A stretch of DNA of 33,672 nucleotides from an uncultured Bacteroidales bacterium (GCA_934725535.1 CAKVBV010000024.1:1-33672), one strand, 5' to 3'. Shown: positions 8,298 through 16,050, numbered from the stretch's first letter. Numbers and translations are program-made. Notes: generated by a model from the sequence alone, not told the origin.

Positions 8298-8361
8298 TAA
8301 AAACAGTTCGTTATGCTATATACCGCAGCATTCTACAGACCACATATATAGCATAACGAAC
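8298..8361 (-). terminator. 17-bp perfect hairpin between htpG and dapA
   Basis: Arms at 8345-8361 and 8306-8322 (GTTCGTTATGCTATATA and its complement) enclose a 22-base loop. Read on the minus strand the stem is followed by TGTTTTT (8305-8299), so it looks like a rho-independent terminator for htpG. Because the T run ends only a few bases before the dapA ATG it could equally be an attenuator in the dapA leader. Confidence 0.6.
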
Positions 8362-8381
8362 ATAAAAAACGAACTTCCTGA

Positions 8382-8412
8382 TTCTTAATTCTTAATTTTT
8401 AATTCTTCATTC
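8382..8412 (+). repeat. Short A/T tandem repeat (TTCTTAA type)
   Basis: Units of TTCTTAA / TTTTTAA / TTCTTCATTC follow each other downstream of the htpG stop codon. A similar block occurs at 33270-33309 before the pit gene. Confidence 0.5.
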
Positions 8413-8419
8413 ATCATCA

Positions 8420-10507
8420 TCACAGCATCTCCACACTACGGTTCACGAACTTGGCGAGTGCTTCGCCCTTCAACTGACCGCTTGCCAACATGGCGATATC
8501 AATCAGTTGGTGCACCTTGTCCGAAGCCTTGGCATACTCACCGTACTGCTCCTTGAGTTGCTGACGCAGTGCAGCCAACTCTTTCGTAACATTGGTAACG
8601 GCATCCTTCTCCTCTTGTGTGAGGTCAGCCTCCTTCTTGTCTTTCTGTGCAGTACGGAGGTCGTCCTCCTCTTTCTGCTTGGCGGCAATCTGCTCCAGCA
8701 GCGGAGTAGTCTTCTCACTGCAAACGGTGTTGATGTCCTGCAACAGAGTTGTAACTTTCGGGTTGGCAGTGTTGATGACCAAGTTGTATTGGTCAGGCAT
8801 CTGCCCGTAGAACGATATGCCTTGCTGATGAGCGGACATCTCTTTCATACGGCGCATGAACTCGTTCTGGGTCAGGAAAACAGGCAGGGCGTCAGCCGAG
8901 ACAGTCTCAAGACTGACTACATAGTTGGTTTTATCGGTTTTTGGCAACTGAGTTTCGAAAGTGTAGCGCAGCGCATCTTCATCGGCTGCGGACAGGTTGA
9001 CAGGGGCTTTGTCTGCCTTGCTGATGAGGTTTTCAATCACATCGGAGTCCACGCGCACGAAGCGGATAACGCCTTTCTTATCGTCGTCTGTGCCGTTGCC
9101 GTAACTCTTCTGTTCGGCTTGGCTCATGGCGTGTACGTCCAACTCACCGTCCATCAGCAGCACATCATACCCTTTCTCCTTGGCACGCTCGATGTAGGCG
9201 TACGAAGCATCGGCATCTTGTGCATAGAAAAGAATGAGGTCGCCGTTCTTGTCTGTCTGATTGTCTTTGACCTTTGCCTTGTACTCGTCAAGGGTGAAGT
9301 ACTTGCCCTCGATGTTCTTCATCAGGGCGAAGCCCACTGCACGGTCGTAGAACTTATCATCAGAGAGCATACCATATTGGATAAACAACTTGATGTCATC
9401 CCACTTCTTTTCGAAGTCCTCGCGGTTGTTCTTGAATATCTCTGCCAACTTGTCAGCCACCTTCTTGGTGATGTGGTTGGAAATCTTCTTCACGTTGTTG
9501 TCACTCTGCAGGTAACTGCGGCTGACGTTCAACGGAATATCAGGGCTGTCTATCACACCATGCAACAGCGTCAGGTACTGAGGCACAATGTTCTCTACCT
9601 CATCGGTTACGAACACTTGGTTGCAATAGAGTTGTATCTTGTTGCGGTGGATGTCGAGGTTGTTCTTAATCTTCGGGAAGTACAGGATACCCGTCAAGTG
9701 GAACGGATAGTCCACGTTCAGGTGGATATGGAACAGCGGCTCGTCCATCTGGTCGGGGTACAACTCATGGTAGAACTTGTCGTAGTCCTCGTCCGTGAGG
9801 TCCGATGGCTTGCGTGTCCAGGCGGGGTTGATGTCGTTGATGATATTGTCCTCGCCGGTTTCTACTTGCTTGCCGTCTTTCCACTCTTTCTTCTTGCCGA
9901 ATGCAATCTCCACAGGCAGGAACTTGCAGTACTTCTTCAGCAGACCTTCAATGGTAGCGTCCTCAAGATACTGCTTAAACTCGTCATTGATATGCAGCAC
10001 TATATCCGTACCGCGGTCGGCTTTGATGGTCTCCTCCATCGTGTATTCGGGCGTACCGTCGCAACTCCAGTGAACTGCTTTGGCGTTCTCCTTGTACGAT
10101 TGTGAGAATATCTCCACCTTGTCGGCTACCATGAACGCGCTGTAAAAGCCCAGTCCGAAGTGCCCGATAATGGCTTCTGCCTTGTCCTTGTACTTGTTCA
10201 CGAACTCCTCTGCGCCCGAGAACGCGATTTGGTTGATGTACTTGTCCACCTCCTCGGCGGTCATACCGATACCATGGTCGCGCACGGTGAGGGTGTGCTT
10301 GTCCTTGTCTATCAGCACGCGCACACGCGTATCGCCAAGGTCGCCCTTGACTTCGCCTACACTGGAGAGGGTCTTCAACTTCTGCGTAGCGTCCACAGCG
10401 TTACTAATCAACTCACGGAGAAATATCTCGTGGTCTGAATACAGAAACTTTTTGATGACGGGGAAGATGTTGTCTGACGTAACCCCGATATTACCTTTGT
10501 TTGCCAT
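8420..10507 (-). CDS. htpG: Chaperone protein HtpG (Hsp90 family)
   Basis: Cytosolic ATP-driven chaperone dimer. The 695 residues show the GHKL ATPase domain: ELISNAVDA with Glu32 and Asn36, DHGIGM with Asp77, GHFGLGFYSAFM as the glycine-rich ATP lid. The middle domain (NIHRNKI-like LDIHRNKIQLYCNQVFVTDE, PLNVSRSYLQSD) and the C-terminal dimerisation region follow. I chose ATG at 10507 (MANKGNIGVTSDN). An upstream in-frame ATG would add 14 residues (MHNAQCITTKTISN) that come from a dispersed intergenic repeat (10532-10563) and are unlikely to be translated. A -7-like box TACCTTTG on the minus strand lies at 10594-10587. Length matches other Bacteroidota HtpG proteins. Confidence 0.96.
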   Translation of the reverse strand: MANKGNIGVTSDNIFPVIKKFLYSDHEIFLRELISNAVDATQKLKTLSSVGEVKGDLGDTRVRVLIDKDKHTLTVRDHGIGMTAEEVDKYINQIAFSGAEEFVNKYKDKAEAIIGHFGLGFYSAFMVADKVEIFSQSYKENAKAVHWSCDGTPEYTMEETIKADRGTDIVLHINDEFKQYLEDATIEGLLKKYCKFLPVEIAFGKKKEWKDGKQVETGEDNIINDINPAWTRKPSDLTDEDYDKFYHELYPDQMDEPLFHIHLNVDYPFHLTGILYFPKIKNNLDIHRNKIQLYCNQVFVTDEVENIVPQYLTLLHGVIDSPDIPLNVSRSYLQSDNNVKKISNHITKKVADKLAEIFKNNREDFEKKWDDIKLFIQYGMLSDDKFYDRAVGFALMKNIEGKYFTLDEYKAKVKDNQTDKNGDLILFYAQDADASYAYIERAKEKGYDVLLMDGELDVHAMSQAEQKSYGNGTDDDKKGVIRFVRVDSDVIENLISKADKAPVNLSAADEDALRYTFETQLPKTDKTNYVVSLETVSADALPVFLTQNEFMRRMKEMSAHQQGISFYGQMPDQYNLVINTANPKVTTLLQDINTVCSEKTTPLLEQIAAKQKEEDDLRTAQKDKKEADLTQEEKDAVTNVTKELAALRQQLKEQYGEYAKASDKVHQLIDIAMLASGQLKGEALAKFVNRSVEML

Positions 10508-10531
10508 ATTGCTTATTGTTTTAGTCGTTAT

Positions 10532-10563
10532 ACATTGCGCATTATGCATTTAGCATTACGCAT
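10532..10563 (+). repeat. GCATT-type repeat, copy in the htpG leader
   Basis: Tandem variants of CATTGCG, CATTATG, CATTTAG and CATTACG. Related blocks occur at 12831-12867 and 13655-13680 (inside the RNase R gene) and at 22551-22573. Confidence 0.6.
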
Positions 10564-10586
10564 CATCTCTTGTACAAATACTTTGC

Positions 10587-10594
10587 CAAAGGTA
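10587..10594 (-). promoter_or_regulatory. -7 box of a probable htpG promoter
   Basis: TACCTTTG on the minus strand, 80 bases before the htpG ATG. No good -33 TTTG lies 19-21 bases upstream, so the call is tentative. No heat-shock-type operator is obvious between it and the gene. Confidence 0.4.
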
Positions 10595-10639
10595 ACAACC
10601 TGCCAATATGGCAGACAGAAAATACGGCTGATGCCCGTT

Positions 10640-10671
10640 TTTGCATACGTGCAAAAAATGTTGTATCTTTG
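10640..10671 (+). promoter_or_regulatory. Promoter of the structured RNA / accessory unit
   Basis: TTTG at 10640-10643, a 20-base spacer and TATCTTTG at 10664-10671 fit the Bacteroidota consensus. Transcription would start near 10678, upstream of a long rod-like RNA. Confidence 0.65.
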
Positions 10672-10677
10672 CAGCGC

Positions 10678-10937
10678 AAAGCGGTTTGGTTTGTGCTGCA
10701 AACCCAAAGGCTTTGTCGGCGGTCTTGTAGTAGGCTGCCGCACATATTGAAGAAGCGTTTGTATATATCCTTCACCTGAAAATCGCCAATTTTCATAGTC
10801 TTCGAAGGAGGCAACTCGGACGCCGCGTACGGCTTATGCCCTTCATTGGGTGTAGGCGTGCGTGGGTAGTTGTGTATTCGAAGACAGGTGTTTGGCGATA
10901 CCTCAGGTGGATATACAATCTCCCACGCTTGTTTTTT
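10678..10937 (+). ncRNA. Candidate structured RNA: long rod-like hairpin ending in T6
   Basis: From 10753 to 10930 the two halves pair over almost the whole length: AAGCGT/ACGCTT (10753-10758 with 10925-10930), a TTGTATAT segment with ATATACAA (10911-10918), CACCTGA/TCAGGTG (10773-10779 with 10903-10909), ATCGCCA/TGGCGAT (10782-10788 with 10893-10899), GTCTTCGAA/TTCGAAGAC (10798-10806 with 10877-10885), CAACT/AGTTG and ACGCC/GGCGT, closed by a CCC/GGG loop near 10840. Six T follow at 10932-10937, giving the strand. A 5' part (10678-10752) carries its own small hairpins. A rod of about 180 bases with internal bubbles resembles 6S RNA in shape and length, but I cannot confirm identity; SRP, tmRNA and RNase P signatures are absent. 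The minus-strand open frame across it is explained by the pairing. Confidence 0.55.
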
Positions 10938-10983
10938 ATATGTAGCCCTCATCGGGAGAGTGAGGAACAAAAATAATAAAATT

Positions 10984-11271
10984 ATGTGTAATTCAAAAAA
11001 AGAGGACTTGCGCCCATGTGTATTCACATTAGAAGGGCACAACGTGTTGGGGTTTGCGCATCTCTCAATGGGCGATTATGAGAATGATGAACAAAGAGAA
11101 GAAGCAACCCGTACACGGACAGGACTATTTCACGGTTGGGGTACTACCCTACACCCGAAAACAGAAGAAGGACATGCCCTTACCTGTGGCATTGTAGAGG
11201 ATGTTCAAGATGGTAAAATCTATCTTGTTAACCCTGAAACAATTCAATTTACAACTTTACAAAACAAATAA
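10984..11271 (+). CDS. Small protein of unknown function, 95 residues
   Basis: I do not recognise this protein. It is 95 residues, charged, with no signal peptide or membrane segment (MCNSKKEDLRPCVFTLEGHN at the start, then NVLGFAHLSMGDYENDEQREEATRTRTGLFHGW). I chose ATG at 10984; the longer frame from 10870 runs back into the 3' half of the rod-like RNA. A weak GA-rich site (GAGAGTGAGGAA) lies about 15-20 bases upstream. The gene is AT-richer than its neighbours and ends 4 bases before a lipoprotein gene, so the two are co-transcribed. Both follow the rod-like RNA and are closed by the terminator at 11735-11769. It may be a cytoplasmic partner of the lipoprotein, but nothing in the sequence shows this. 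Confidence 0.55.
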   Translation: MCNSKKEDLRPCVFTLEGHNVLGFAHLSMGDYENDEQREEATRTRTGLFHGWGTTLHPKTEEGHALTCGIVEDVQDGKIYLVNPETIQFTTLQNK

Positions 11272-11275
11272 GAGT

Positions 11276-11695
11276 ATGAAAAGAACAATTTTAATGACAA
11301 TAAGTCTCGTCGCATTAATTTCTACGTTTATTGGTTGCTCCAAAGAAGAACCACAAACTCAAATAGACCCTAGCAAATGTACTACAGTGACCATATATTG
11401 TACTAAAGCCGACCTTGGTAACCTTGTGTTAAATTGGATACATATTTACGATGCAGGTGGTAATTTGGTGGGCAATGGTACTAACTTTGGAGATTATTTA
11501 GTTCCTTATAATGGGACTATCAAAATATCTCATTATAATAAGTCGCAGTATCCTGGTCCTTATGAAACAACAATTGATACCTACTCCGTAGGAACATCTG
11601 CACGTATGTACATTAAAGTCGCTTATGGGATTAGTAGTAGCGATGGCTCTCGTTCCAAATCTTATTCTGAAGCCACTTCAGGAATAGAGGATTAA
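11276..11695 (+). CDS. Small lipoprotein of unknown function
   Basis: The 139 residues begin with a lipoprotein signal (MKRTILMTISLVALISTFIGC, Cys21), then SKEEPQTQ as a short acidic linker typical of surface-exposed Bacteroidota lipoproteins. The remaining 110 residues look like a small beta-sandwich (TVTIYCTKADLGNLVLNWIHIYDAGGNLVGNG, IKISHYNKSQ, ARMYIKVAYGI), with no motif I can assign. Base composition is clearly AT-richer than the chromosomal genes around it, as for the gene 4 bases upstream and the PKD lipoprotein at 29353, which suggests recent acquisition. A terminator follows. Confidence 0.75.
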   Translation: MKRTILMTISLVALISTFIGCSKEEPQTQIDPSKCTTVTIYCTKADLGNLVLNWIHIYDAGGNLVGNGTNFGDYLVPYNGTIKISHYNKSQYPGPYETTIDTYSVGTSARMYIKVAYGISSSDGSRSKSYSEATSGIED

Positions 11696-12083
11696 CATTC
11701 TTTCCCTATTGTCGTCCCAATAGGAGGATACTAAGAGGTTGCCTGACCAACGTAGGCAGCCTCCTTTTTATTAATGTCAATTTCGCTAAATTGTAACAGT
11801 GGACTTTTATGTCTAATTATGATAATACGGCGTAGCCGTCCGTTCATAGATACCTCAACAATGCTATGTGAACTATTTTTGTTTCTTGTTGTTTAATAGT
11901 TGTTGGTAGTTGTTGACCGACAAAGTCCCCTTAAAATTTATGGCAAGATTTTTGGATTATATTCCAAGAATATTGCCATATTTTTGGATTTCGCACACAA
12001 TACCAACCGCACTACCCCGCTACATAAATGGTAAACACACTCCGAATTAATGGCTAATTATACGGGAAATTATATGTCCCTTT
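11696..12083. other. Gene-free stretch with terminator and dispersed repeats
   Basis: After the terminator come two repeat modules. 11801-11846 contains GATAATACGGCGTAGCCGTC, which includes a hairpin ACGGC-GTA-GCCGT and recurs at 30506-30552. 11885-11930 (TTGTTGTTTAATAGTTGT and following) recurs in similar form at 30401-30446. At 12046-12080 a third repeat (TTAATGGCTAATT, then AATTATATGT) recurs at 26510-26542. No gene is visible. Confidence 0.65.
11735..11769 (+). terminator. Terminator of the small lipoprotein unit
   Basis: Arms GAGGTTGCCT and AGGCAGCCTC (10 bp, one G-T pair) followed by CTTTTTATT. A smaller hairpin CTATTG/CAATAG (11706-11723) precedes it. Same sequence family as the terminators at 7165, 22406 and 30294. 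Confidence 0.8.
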
Positions 12084-13745
12084 TCATGCCTCCGGTGATG
12101 TCACCAGCACAAAATTTATTTGGTGTTTCTCCACATCCACCTTTGTCACCCGCACACGCACCCTGTCCGACAAGGTGTATCTGTTGCCGCTGCGTGCTGC
12201 CACAAGGCAATAGTTCTCCTCATCGAACTGCATATAATCCCCGGGCTCAATGGTACGTATCGGCACCAATCCCTCTGACAGCGTATCCGTCAGTTGCACA
12301 AACAGCCCGAACTCCATCACTCCTGACACTATCCCGTCAAACTCCTCGCCCACGTGGGCTGCCATCCATTCCGCTTGTTTCTCCTTGATGCTGTCGCGCT
12401 CTGCCATCTGTGCCGCTTGCTCGGTGGCCGAACAATGCATACATGCCTCCTCCAGCACCTCTTTATCCACCCTGCACTCGTCCTTACTGTGCATCAGATA
12501 GTGCGCAACAAGCCTGTGAACCATCATATCGGGGTACCGACGAATCGGCGAAGTGAAGTGCGTATAGTACGGAAACGCCAAACCGTAATGCCCTATGTTG
12601 TCCGTCGAATACACGGCTTTAGCCATAGCGCGGATAGTCAGTGTCTCTATCAGCGTCTGACAATCACGCCCTTTGCACGTGTCAAACAGGTGGTTGATAG
12701 ACTTGTTCGTCGCACTCCGTTTCGCGTTCAACCTCAGGTGCACCCCAAAATGCTGTATGAAACGGCTCAGCCTGCCCAACTTCTCCGTGTCGGGCACGTC
12801 ATGCACACGGAAGACAAAGGGCTTTTCTCTGTGCATTGCGCATTGCGCATTATGCATTGTGCATTGTTTCTTCTTCGCGCGCCCCATCTCGGTGGCTACT
12901 ATGCGGTTGGCGAGCAACATGAACTCTTCTATCAGCCTGTTCGTATCCATTGCCCTGCGGAAATACACACCTGTCGGGCGACCCTCTTCGTCCAAATGGA
13001 AGTACACCTCAGGACTCTCGAAGTTAATCGCCCCATGCCTGAAACGCTCCGCACGCAGTATCTTGGCAAGTCCGTTCAGTGTCTGCAAAGCCTCTGTCAA
13101 CAGGGAGGATACAACCAACGTTCCGTCTATCATCTCCTGCGCCTGTTGGTACGTCAACCGGTAGTCGCTGCGTATCACCGTGCGGCAAATCTTCTGCTTC
13201 ACCACTTGCGCCTCTTTGTCTATCTCCATCACCACACTCATGCACAACTTATCCTCATTCGGACGCAGACTGCACAGTTCGTTGCTCAGTCTTTCGGGCA
13301 GCATCGGTATCACCTTGCCTACCAGATACACACTTGTCCCGCGGCTGTATGCCTCGTCGTCCAATGCCGTCCCCTCTTTCACGTAATGCGTCACATCGGC
13401 TATATGCACGCCCACGCGGTAGTTGCCGCTCTCCATCACCTCCAGCGACAACGCGTCGTCAAAGTCTTTCGCGTCATCGGGGTCTATGGTGAATGTCAAT
13501 GCCTCCCGCATATCGCGCCTGCGCAGCACCTCTTCGGGCGTTATCGGCTGATGGGGAAGGGCATTCACTTCCGCCAACACCTCATCCGAAAAACCCGTAG
13601 GCAACGTATACTCGTCTTTCTGCTCATGGGAGACGACGCGGCTCGCGTCGTCATTACGTTGCGCATTCTGCATTGTATTCTTCTCTCTGCGTGCCCGTGC
13701 TTTCTCACGGCGCTCGCGTTTGGCTATCAAATCTTTCGTCTTCAT
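12084..13745 (-). CDS. rnr: RNase R-type 3'-5' exoribonuclease, N-terminal RNA-binding domains missing
   Basis: A processive 3'-5' exoribonuclease of the RNase II/R family. The catalytic RNB domain is intact: TIDPDDAKDFDDALSLEV holds the metal-binding aspartates, followed by RVGVHIADVTHYV, LPERLSNELCSLRP, and YTHFTSPIRRYPDMMVHRL. A C-terminal S1 domain follows (FDGIVSGVMEFGLFVQL). With ATG at 13745 the protein has 553 residues; Bacteroidota RNase R is usually about 700. The missing part is the N-terminal helix-turn-helix and cold-shock domains. In their place are a basic stretch (MKTKDLIAKRERREKARARR) and a peptide made from intergenic repeats (MQNAQRNDDASRVVSHEQ). A second repeat-derived insert (QCTMHNAQCAMHREK) lies in a loop of the RNB domain. 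An upstream ATG at 13859 would reach into the promoter of the divergent peptidase gene. The gene is probably functional with altered substrate handling; degeneration is possible. Confidence 0.88.
   Translation of the reverse strand: MKTKDLIAKRERREKARARREKNTMQNAQRNDDASRVVSHEQKDEYTLPTGFSDEVLAEVNALPHQPITPEEVLRRRDMREALTFTIDPDDAKDFDDALSLEVMESGNYRVGVHIADVTHYVKEGTALDDEAYSRGTSVYLVGKVIPMLPERLSNELCSLRPNEDKLCMSVVMEIDKEAQVVKQKICRTVIRSDYRLTYQQAQEMIDGTLVVSSLLTEALQTLNGLAKILRAERFRHGAINFESPEVYFHLDEEGRPTGVYFRRAMDTNRLIEEFMLLANRIVATEMGRAKKKQCTMHNAQCAMHREKPFVFRVHDVPDTEKLGRLSRFIQHFGVHLRLNAKRSATNKSINHLFDTCKGRDCQTLIETLTIRAMAKAVYSTDNIGHYGLAFPYYTHFTSPIRRYPDMMVHRLVAHYLMHSKDECRVDKEVLEEACMHCSATEQAAQMAERDSIKEKQAEWMAAHVGEEFDGIVSGVMEFGLFVQLTDTLSEGLVPIRTIEPGDYMQFDEENYCLVAARSGNRYTLSDRVRVRVTKVDVEKHQINFVLVTSPEA
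12831..12867 (+). repeat. GCATT-type repeat inside the RNase R gene
   Basis: Tandem units GTGCATTGCG, CATTGCGCAT, TATGCATTGT and GCATTG. On the minus strand they are translated in frame as NAQC-like peptide within the RNB domain. Confidence 0.7.
13632..13652 (+). repeat. 21-bp hairpin repeat, copy 2, inside the RNase R gene
   Basis: Perfect arms GACGACGCG and CGCGTCGTC with loop GCT. On the minus strand it encodes DDASRVV. A GCATT-type repeat (13655-13680) abuts it. Confidence 0.85.
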
Positions 13746-13845
13746 ATCATACACACACCACAAAAACCGTGCAATTATAAGCAAGACCCTGTAAACAGCC
13801 CGCTTTTCATCCGATATCTGACAACTAAGCAGTCTCACTCCACTG

Positions 13846-13877
13846 TTTGCATATTCCACAAAAAAGGACTACCTTTG
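13846..13877 (+). promoter_or_regulatory. Promoter of the C1 peptidase gene
   Basis: TTTG at 13846-13849, a 20-base spacer and TACCTTTG at 13870-13877. Transcription would start near 13884, 26 bases before the ATG. Confidence 0.75.
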
Positions 13878-13909
13878 CACCCCGTATGCAACTTATAAAT
13901 CTCTATAGA

Positions 13910-15124
13910 ATGAAAAAGACATTCCTTTCCGTAGCGCTATGTGCGCTCACCTTGGCAGCCACTGCACAGACAAAGACGGCTGCCGCTCCCGCGGACAGCA
14001 CCGAAGGCTTCCGCTTCACCACTATCGACAGTGTAGCCATCACTCCTGTCAAAGACCAACACCGCAGCAGCACCTGTTGGAGTTTCTCCACTATCGGCTT
14101 CATCGAGAGCGAGTTGCTCCGTATGGGCAAAGGGGAATATGACCTCAGCGAGATGTTTGTAGTCCACCATACCATGATGGACCGCGCCAAGTATGTAGTA
14201 CGTATGTATGGCACTGCAGAGTTTGCCCCCGGTGGCTCTGCCTACGATGTCATCTATTGTATGAAGAACTACGGACTTGTACCTCAAGATGCTATGCCCG
14301 GCATCCAATATGCCGCTTCTCCTGCCGACACACTGCCTGTTCATGCCGAATTGGATGCAGTGGCTAAAGGCTATGTACATGCACTCACATCCGGCAAACT
14401 CAAAAAACTCACCCCCGTATGGGCGAAAGGCTTGGAGGCTGTTTATGACACCTACCTCGGCAAATGCCCCGAGACCTTCAACTACAACGGCAAACAGTAC
14501 ACACCGCAATCATTTGTAAAGGAATTGGGTCTCAATGCCGACGACTATGTGAGCATCACCTCCTATACCCACCATCCTTTCTACACCACTTTCGCCCTTG
14601 AGGTACCCGACAACTGGCGTATGGACCAGATGTACAATGTGCCTATGGACGAGATGATGCGTATCATCGACAATGCTATCGCTAACGGCTATACCTTGGC
14701 ATGGGGTGCCGATGTCAGCGAGGTAGGCTTCACACGCAAAGGCATTGGTGTGATGCCCGATGCAGACAAAGGTGCAGACCTTACAGGCAGTGACGCGGCA
14801 CACTGGTTGGGCTTGACCGACAAGGACAAGAAAGAGGAACTGACCAAGAAGCCTCTCCCCGAAATGGAAGTCACCCAAGAGATGCGTCAGCAGGCGTATG
14901 ACAGTTGGGAGAACACCGATGACCATGGCATGCAAATCTTCGGTACCGCACACGACCAAAACGGCAAACGCTACTACATGATTAAGAACTCATGGGGCAC
15001 GCAAAAGAGTGACTACAAGGGTATCTGGTACGTCTCCGAGGCATTTATGAAGTTCAAGACCAACGATGTCCTCGTCCACAAAAACGCCATCCCGAAAGAC
15101 ATCCGCAAGAGACTTGGCATCTAA
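13910..15124 (+). CDS. Exported C1-family cysteine peptidase (aminopeptidase C / bleomycin hydrolase type)
   Basis: A papain-fold cysteine peptidase. I chose ATG at 13910 because it starts a signal peptide (MKKTFLSVALCALTLAATAQ) and lies 26 bases after the likely transcription start; an earlier in-frame ATG at 13847 falls inside the promoter. The mature enzyme shows Gln50 and catalytic Cys56 in DQHRSSTCWSFS, His339 in DDHGMQIFGTA and Asn360 in YMIKNSWG. The long insertion between Cys and His is typical of the bleomycin hydrolase branch. The 404 residues match Bacteroidota homologues annotated as aminopeptidase C. The signal peptide implies a periplasmic or secreted role in peptide use. It is transcribed divergently from the RNase R gene and closed by a terminator. 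Confidence 0.88.
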   Translation: MKKTFLSVALCALTLAATAQTKTAAAPADSTEGFRFTTIDSVAITPVKDQHRSSTCWSFSTIGFIESELLRMGKGEYDLSEMFVVHHTMMDRAKYVVRMYGTAEFAPGGSAYDVIYCMKNYGLVPQDAMPGIQYAASPADTLPVHAELDAVAKGYVHALTSGKLKKLTPVWAKGLEAVYDTYLGKCPETFNYNGKQYTPQSFVKELGLNADDYVSITSYTHHPFYTTFALEVPDNWRMDQMYNVPMDEMMRIIDNAIANGYTLAWGADVSEVGFTRKGIGVMPDADKGADLTGSDAAHWLGLTDKDKKEELTKKPLPEMEVTQEMRQQAYDSWENTDDHGMQIFGTAHDQNGKRYYMIKNSWGTQKSDYKGIWYVSEAFMKFKTNDVLVHKNAIPKDIRKRLGI

Positions 15125-15178
15125 TCCCTATTGTGGTGATACCACCAACGGGATAGGCTGACATAGCGTATTCTTCAA

Positions 15179-15209
15179 GCTGCTTGACACGTGCAGGCAG
15201 CCTGTTTTT
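15179..15209 (+). terminator. Terminator of the C1 peptidase gene
   Basis: Arms GCTGCTTG and CAGGCAGC (one G-T pair) around ACACGTG, followed by CTGTTTTTG. Confidence 0.7.
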
Positions 15210-15244
15210 GTGTATCTGTAAAATTTGTAAATGCATACTTTCTA

Positions 15245-15277
15245 CGAGAGGATAAGCCGAGGATAACGAGAGGATAG
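15245..15277 (+). repeat. Tandem repeat, 11-bp period (CGAGAGGATAA type)
   Basis: Units CGAGAGGATAA, GCCGAGGATAA and CGAGAGGATAG, in exact 11-base register. Confidence 0.7.
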
Positions 15278-15709
15278 CACGCCCATAAAGGAGGTATAAT
15301 CACCAATTTGTTAAATAATATCAACATCATATCTCAACCACCGTTTCTCGCAGTGAAACTGCACAACAACTTTCCATTTCTTGCAGTAGAGCGGTATAGA
15401 AACTTTCCAAACCATAGAGAAAGACGGCTATAGTATCCATTGTGTCCGCGCCACTGACTGGTTTGTGATTATTTTAGTTGGCAAGTGGCTGCAAAAGCCA
15501 TTTCCAAATAGGAATCACCTCAATATCACTTCGTCTATATGTATCATACTTCAATTACGAATAGATATTCTATCTGTCATATTTTATAATTATCAATTGA
15601 AAAGGTACTGCTTTTATACGACACACACAACAAATATCGTGAATTGTTCGTGAGTTTTTTATGAAAATATGGTGGATTAATCTTAAGAAATGACACTTTT
15701 TTGCGGTAG

Positions 15710-15753
15710 CGAGGTGGTAACGAGGTGGTAACGCTTTCCTAACGAGGTGGTAA
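15710..15753 (+). repeat. Tandem repeat, 11-bp period (CGAGGTGGTAA type)
   Basis: Four units in exact 11-base register: CGAGGTGGTAA, CGAGGTGGTAA, CGCTTTCCTAA, CGAGGTGGTAA. The third unit differs in most inner bases but keeps the length and the CG...TAA ends. Confidence 0.85.
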
Positions 15754-15955
15754 CGAATTTTATTTTACAGATATGATACAGTCTATATGACTTCAATCTT
15801 AACAATCGTACATTTTCGAGATGGCTCGTTTACAACGCCACCTCAACCACCTCCGTCTCACAGCGATAAACCAGGGCAATAGAGATTAGTCCCCTACCCG
15901 ATTCACATCATCTATATGTCAATAGTATTCCTCCATTTAGCATAATGAAATGGGG

Positions 15956-15976
15956 GACGACGCGGCTCGCGTCGTC
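15956..15976 (+). repeat. 21-bp hairpin repeat, copy 3
   Basis: Perfect arms GACGACGCG and CGCGTCGTC with loop GCT, preceded by ATGGGG. Confidence 0.85.
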
Positions 15977-16050
15977 AAAGATTCCTCTATAGAATAGATT
16001 ATAGGCGGGCTGTTGGTCAGTTGTTGAACATTGTTGACCAAAGAGAAAAG

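Larger units (their letters stand above)
10508..10983. other. Gene-free stretch between htpG and a small accessory gene
   Basis: These 476 bases hold the htpG leader with a GCATT repeat, two divergent promoter candidates (10587-10594 minus, 10640-10671 plus) and the rod-like RNA. The last 46 bases are the leader of the next small gene. I see no protein-coding gene here. Confidence 0.7.

Noticed and set aside
8293..8361. Lysine riboswitch before dapA
   Set aside because: The region is a single perfect hairpin of AT-rich sequence in about 70 bases, far too short and simple for the lysine riboswitch.
8507..10105. 532-residue plus-strand frame opposite htpG
   Set aside because: It is the antisense of a clear htpG gene; its sequence is low in charged balance and has no recognisable domain. 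Long antisense frames arise from codon bias.
10678..10937. SRP RNA, tmRNA or RNase P RNA
   Set aside because: The conserved cores of these RNAs (SRP GGAAGGAAGCAG-type loop, tmRNA tRNA-like ends, RNase P conserved blocks) are not seen.
10563..11042. 159-residue minus-strand frame across the rod-like RNA
   Set aside because: The frame is mostly the hairpin arms read as protein; no promoter, no domain and the extended pairing explains the conservation better.
12354..13898. 514-residue plus-strand frame opposite RNase R
   Set aside because: Antisense shadow of the RNase R gene; rich in His, Cys and Leu with no domain.
15465..15653. 62-residue frame in the 1.2-kb gap
   Set aside because: AT-rich chance frame with no ribosome binding site, promoter or similarity I recognise.
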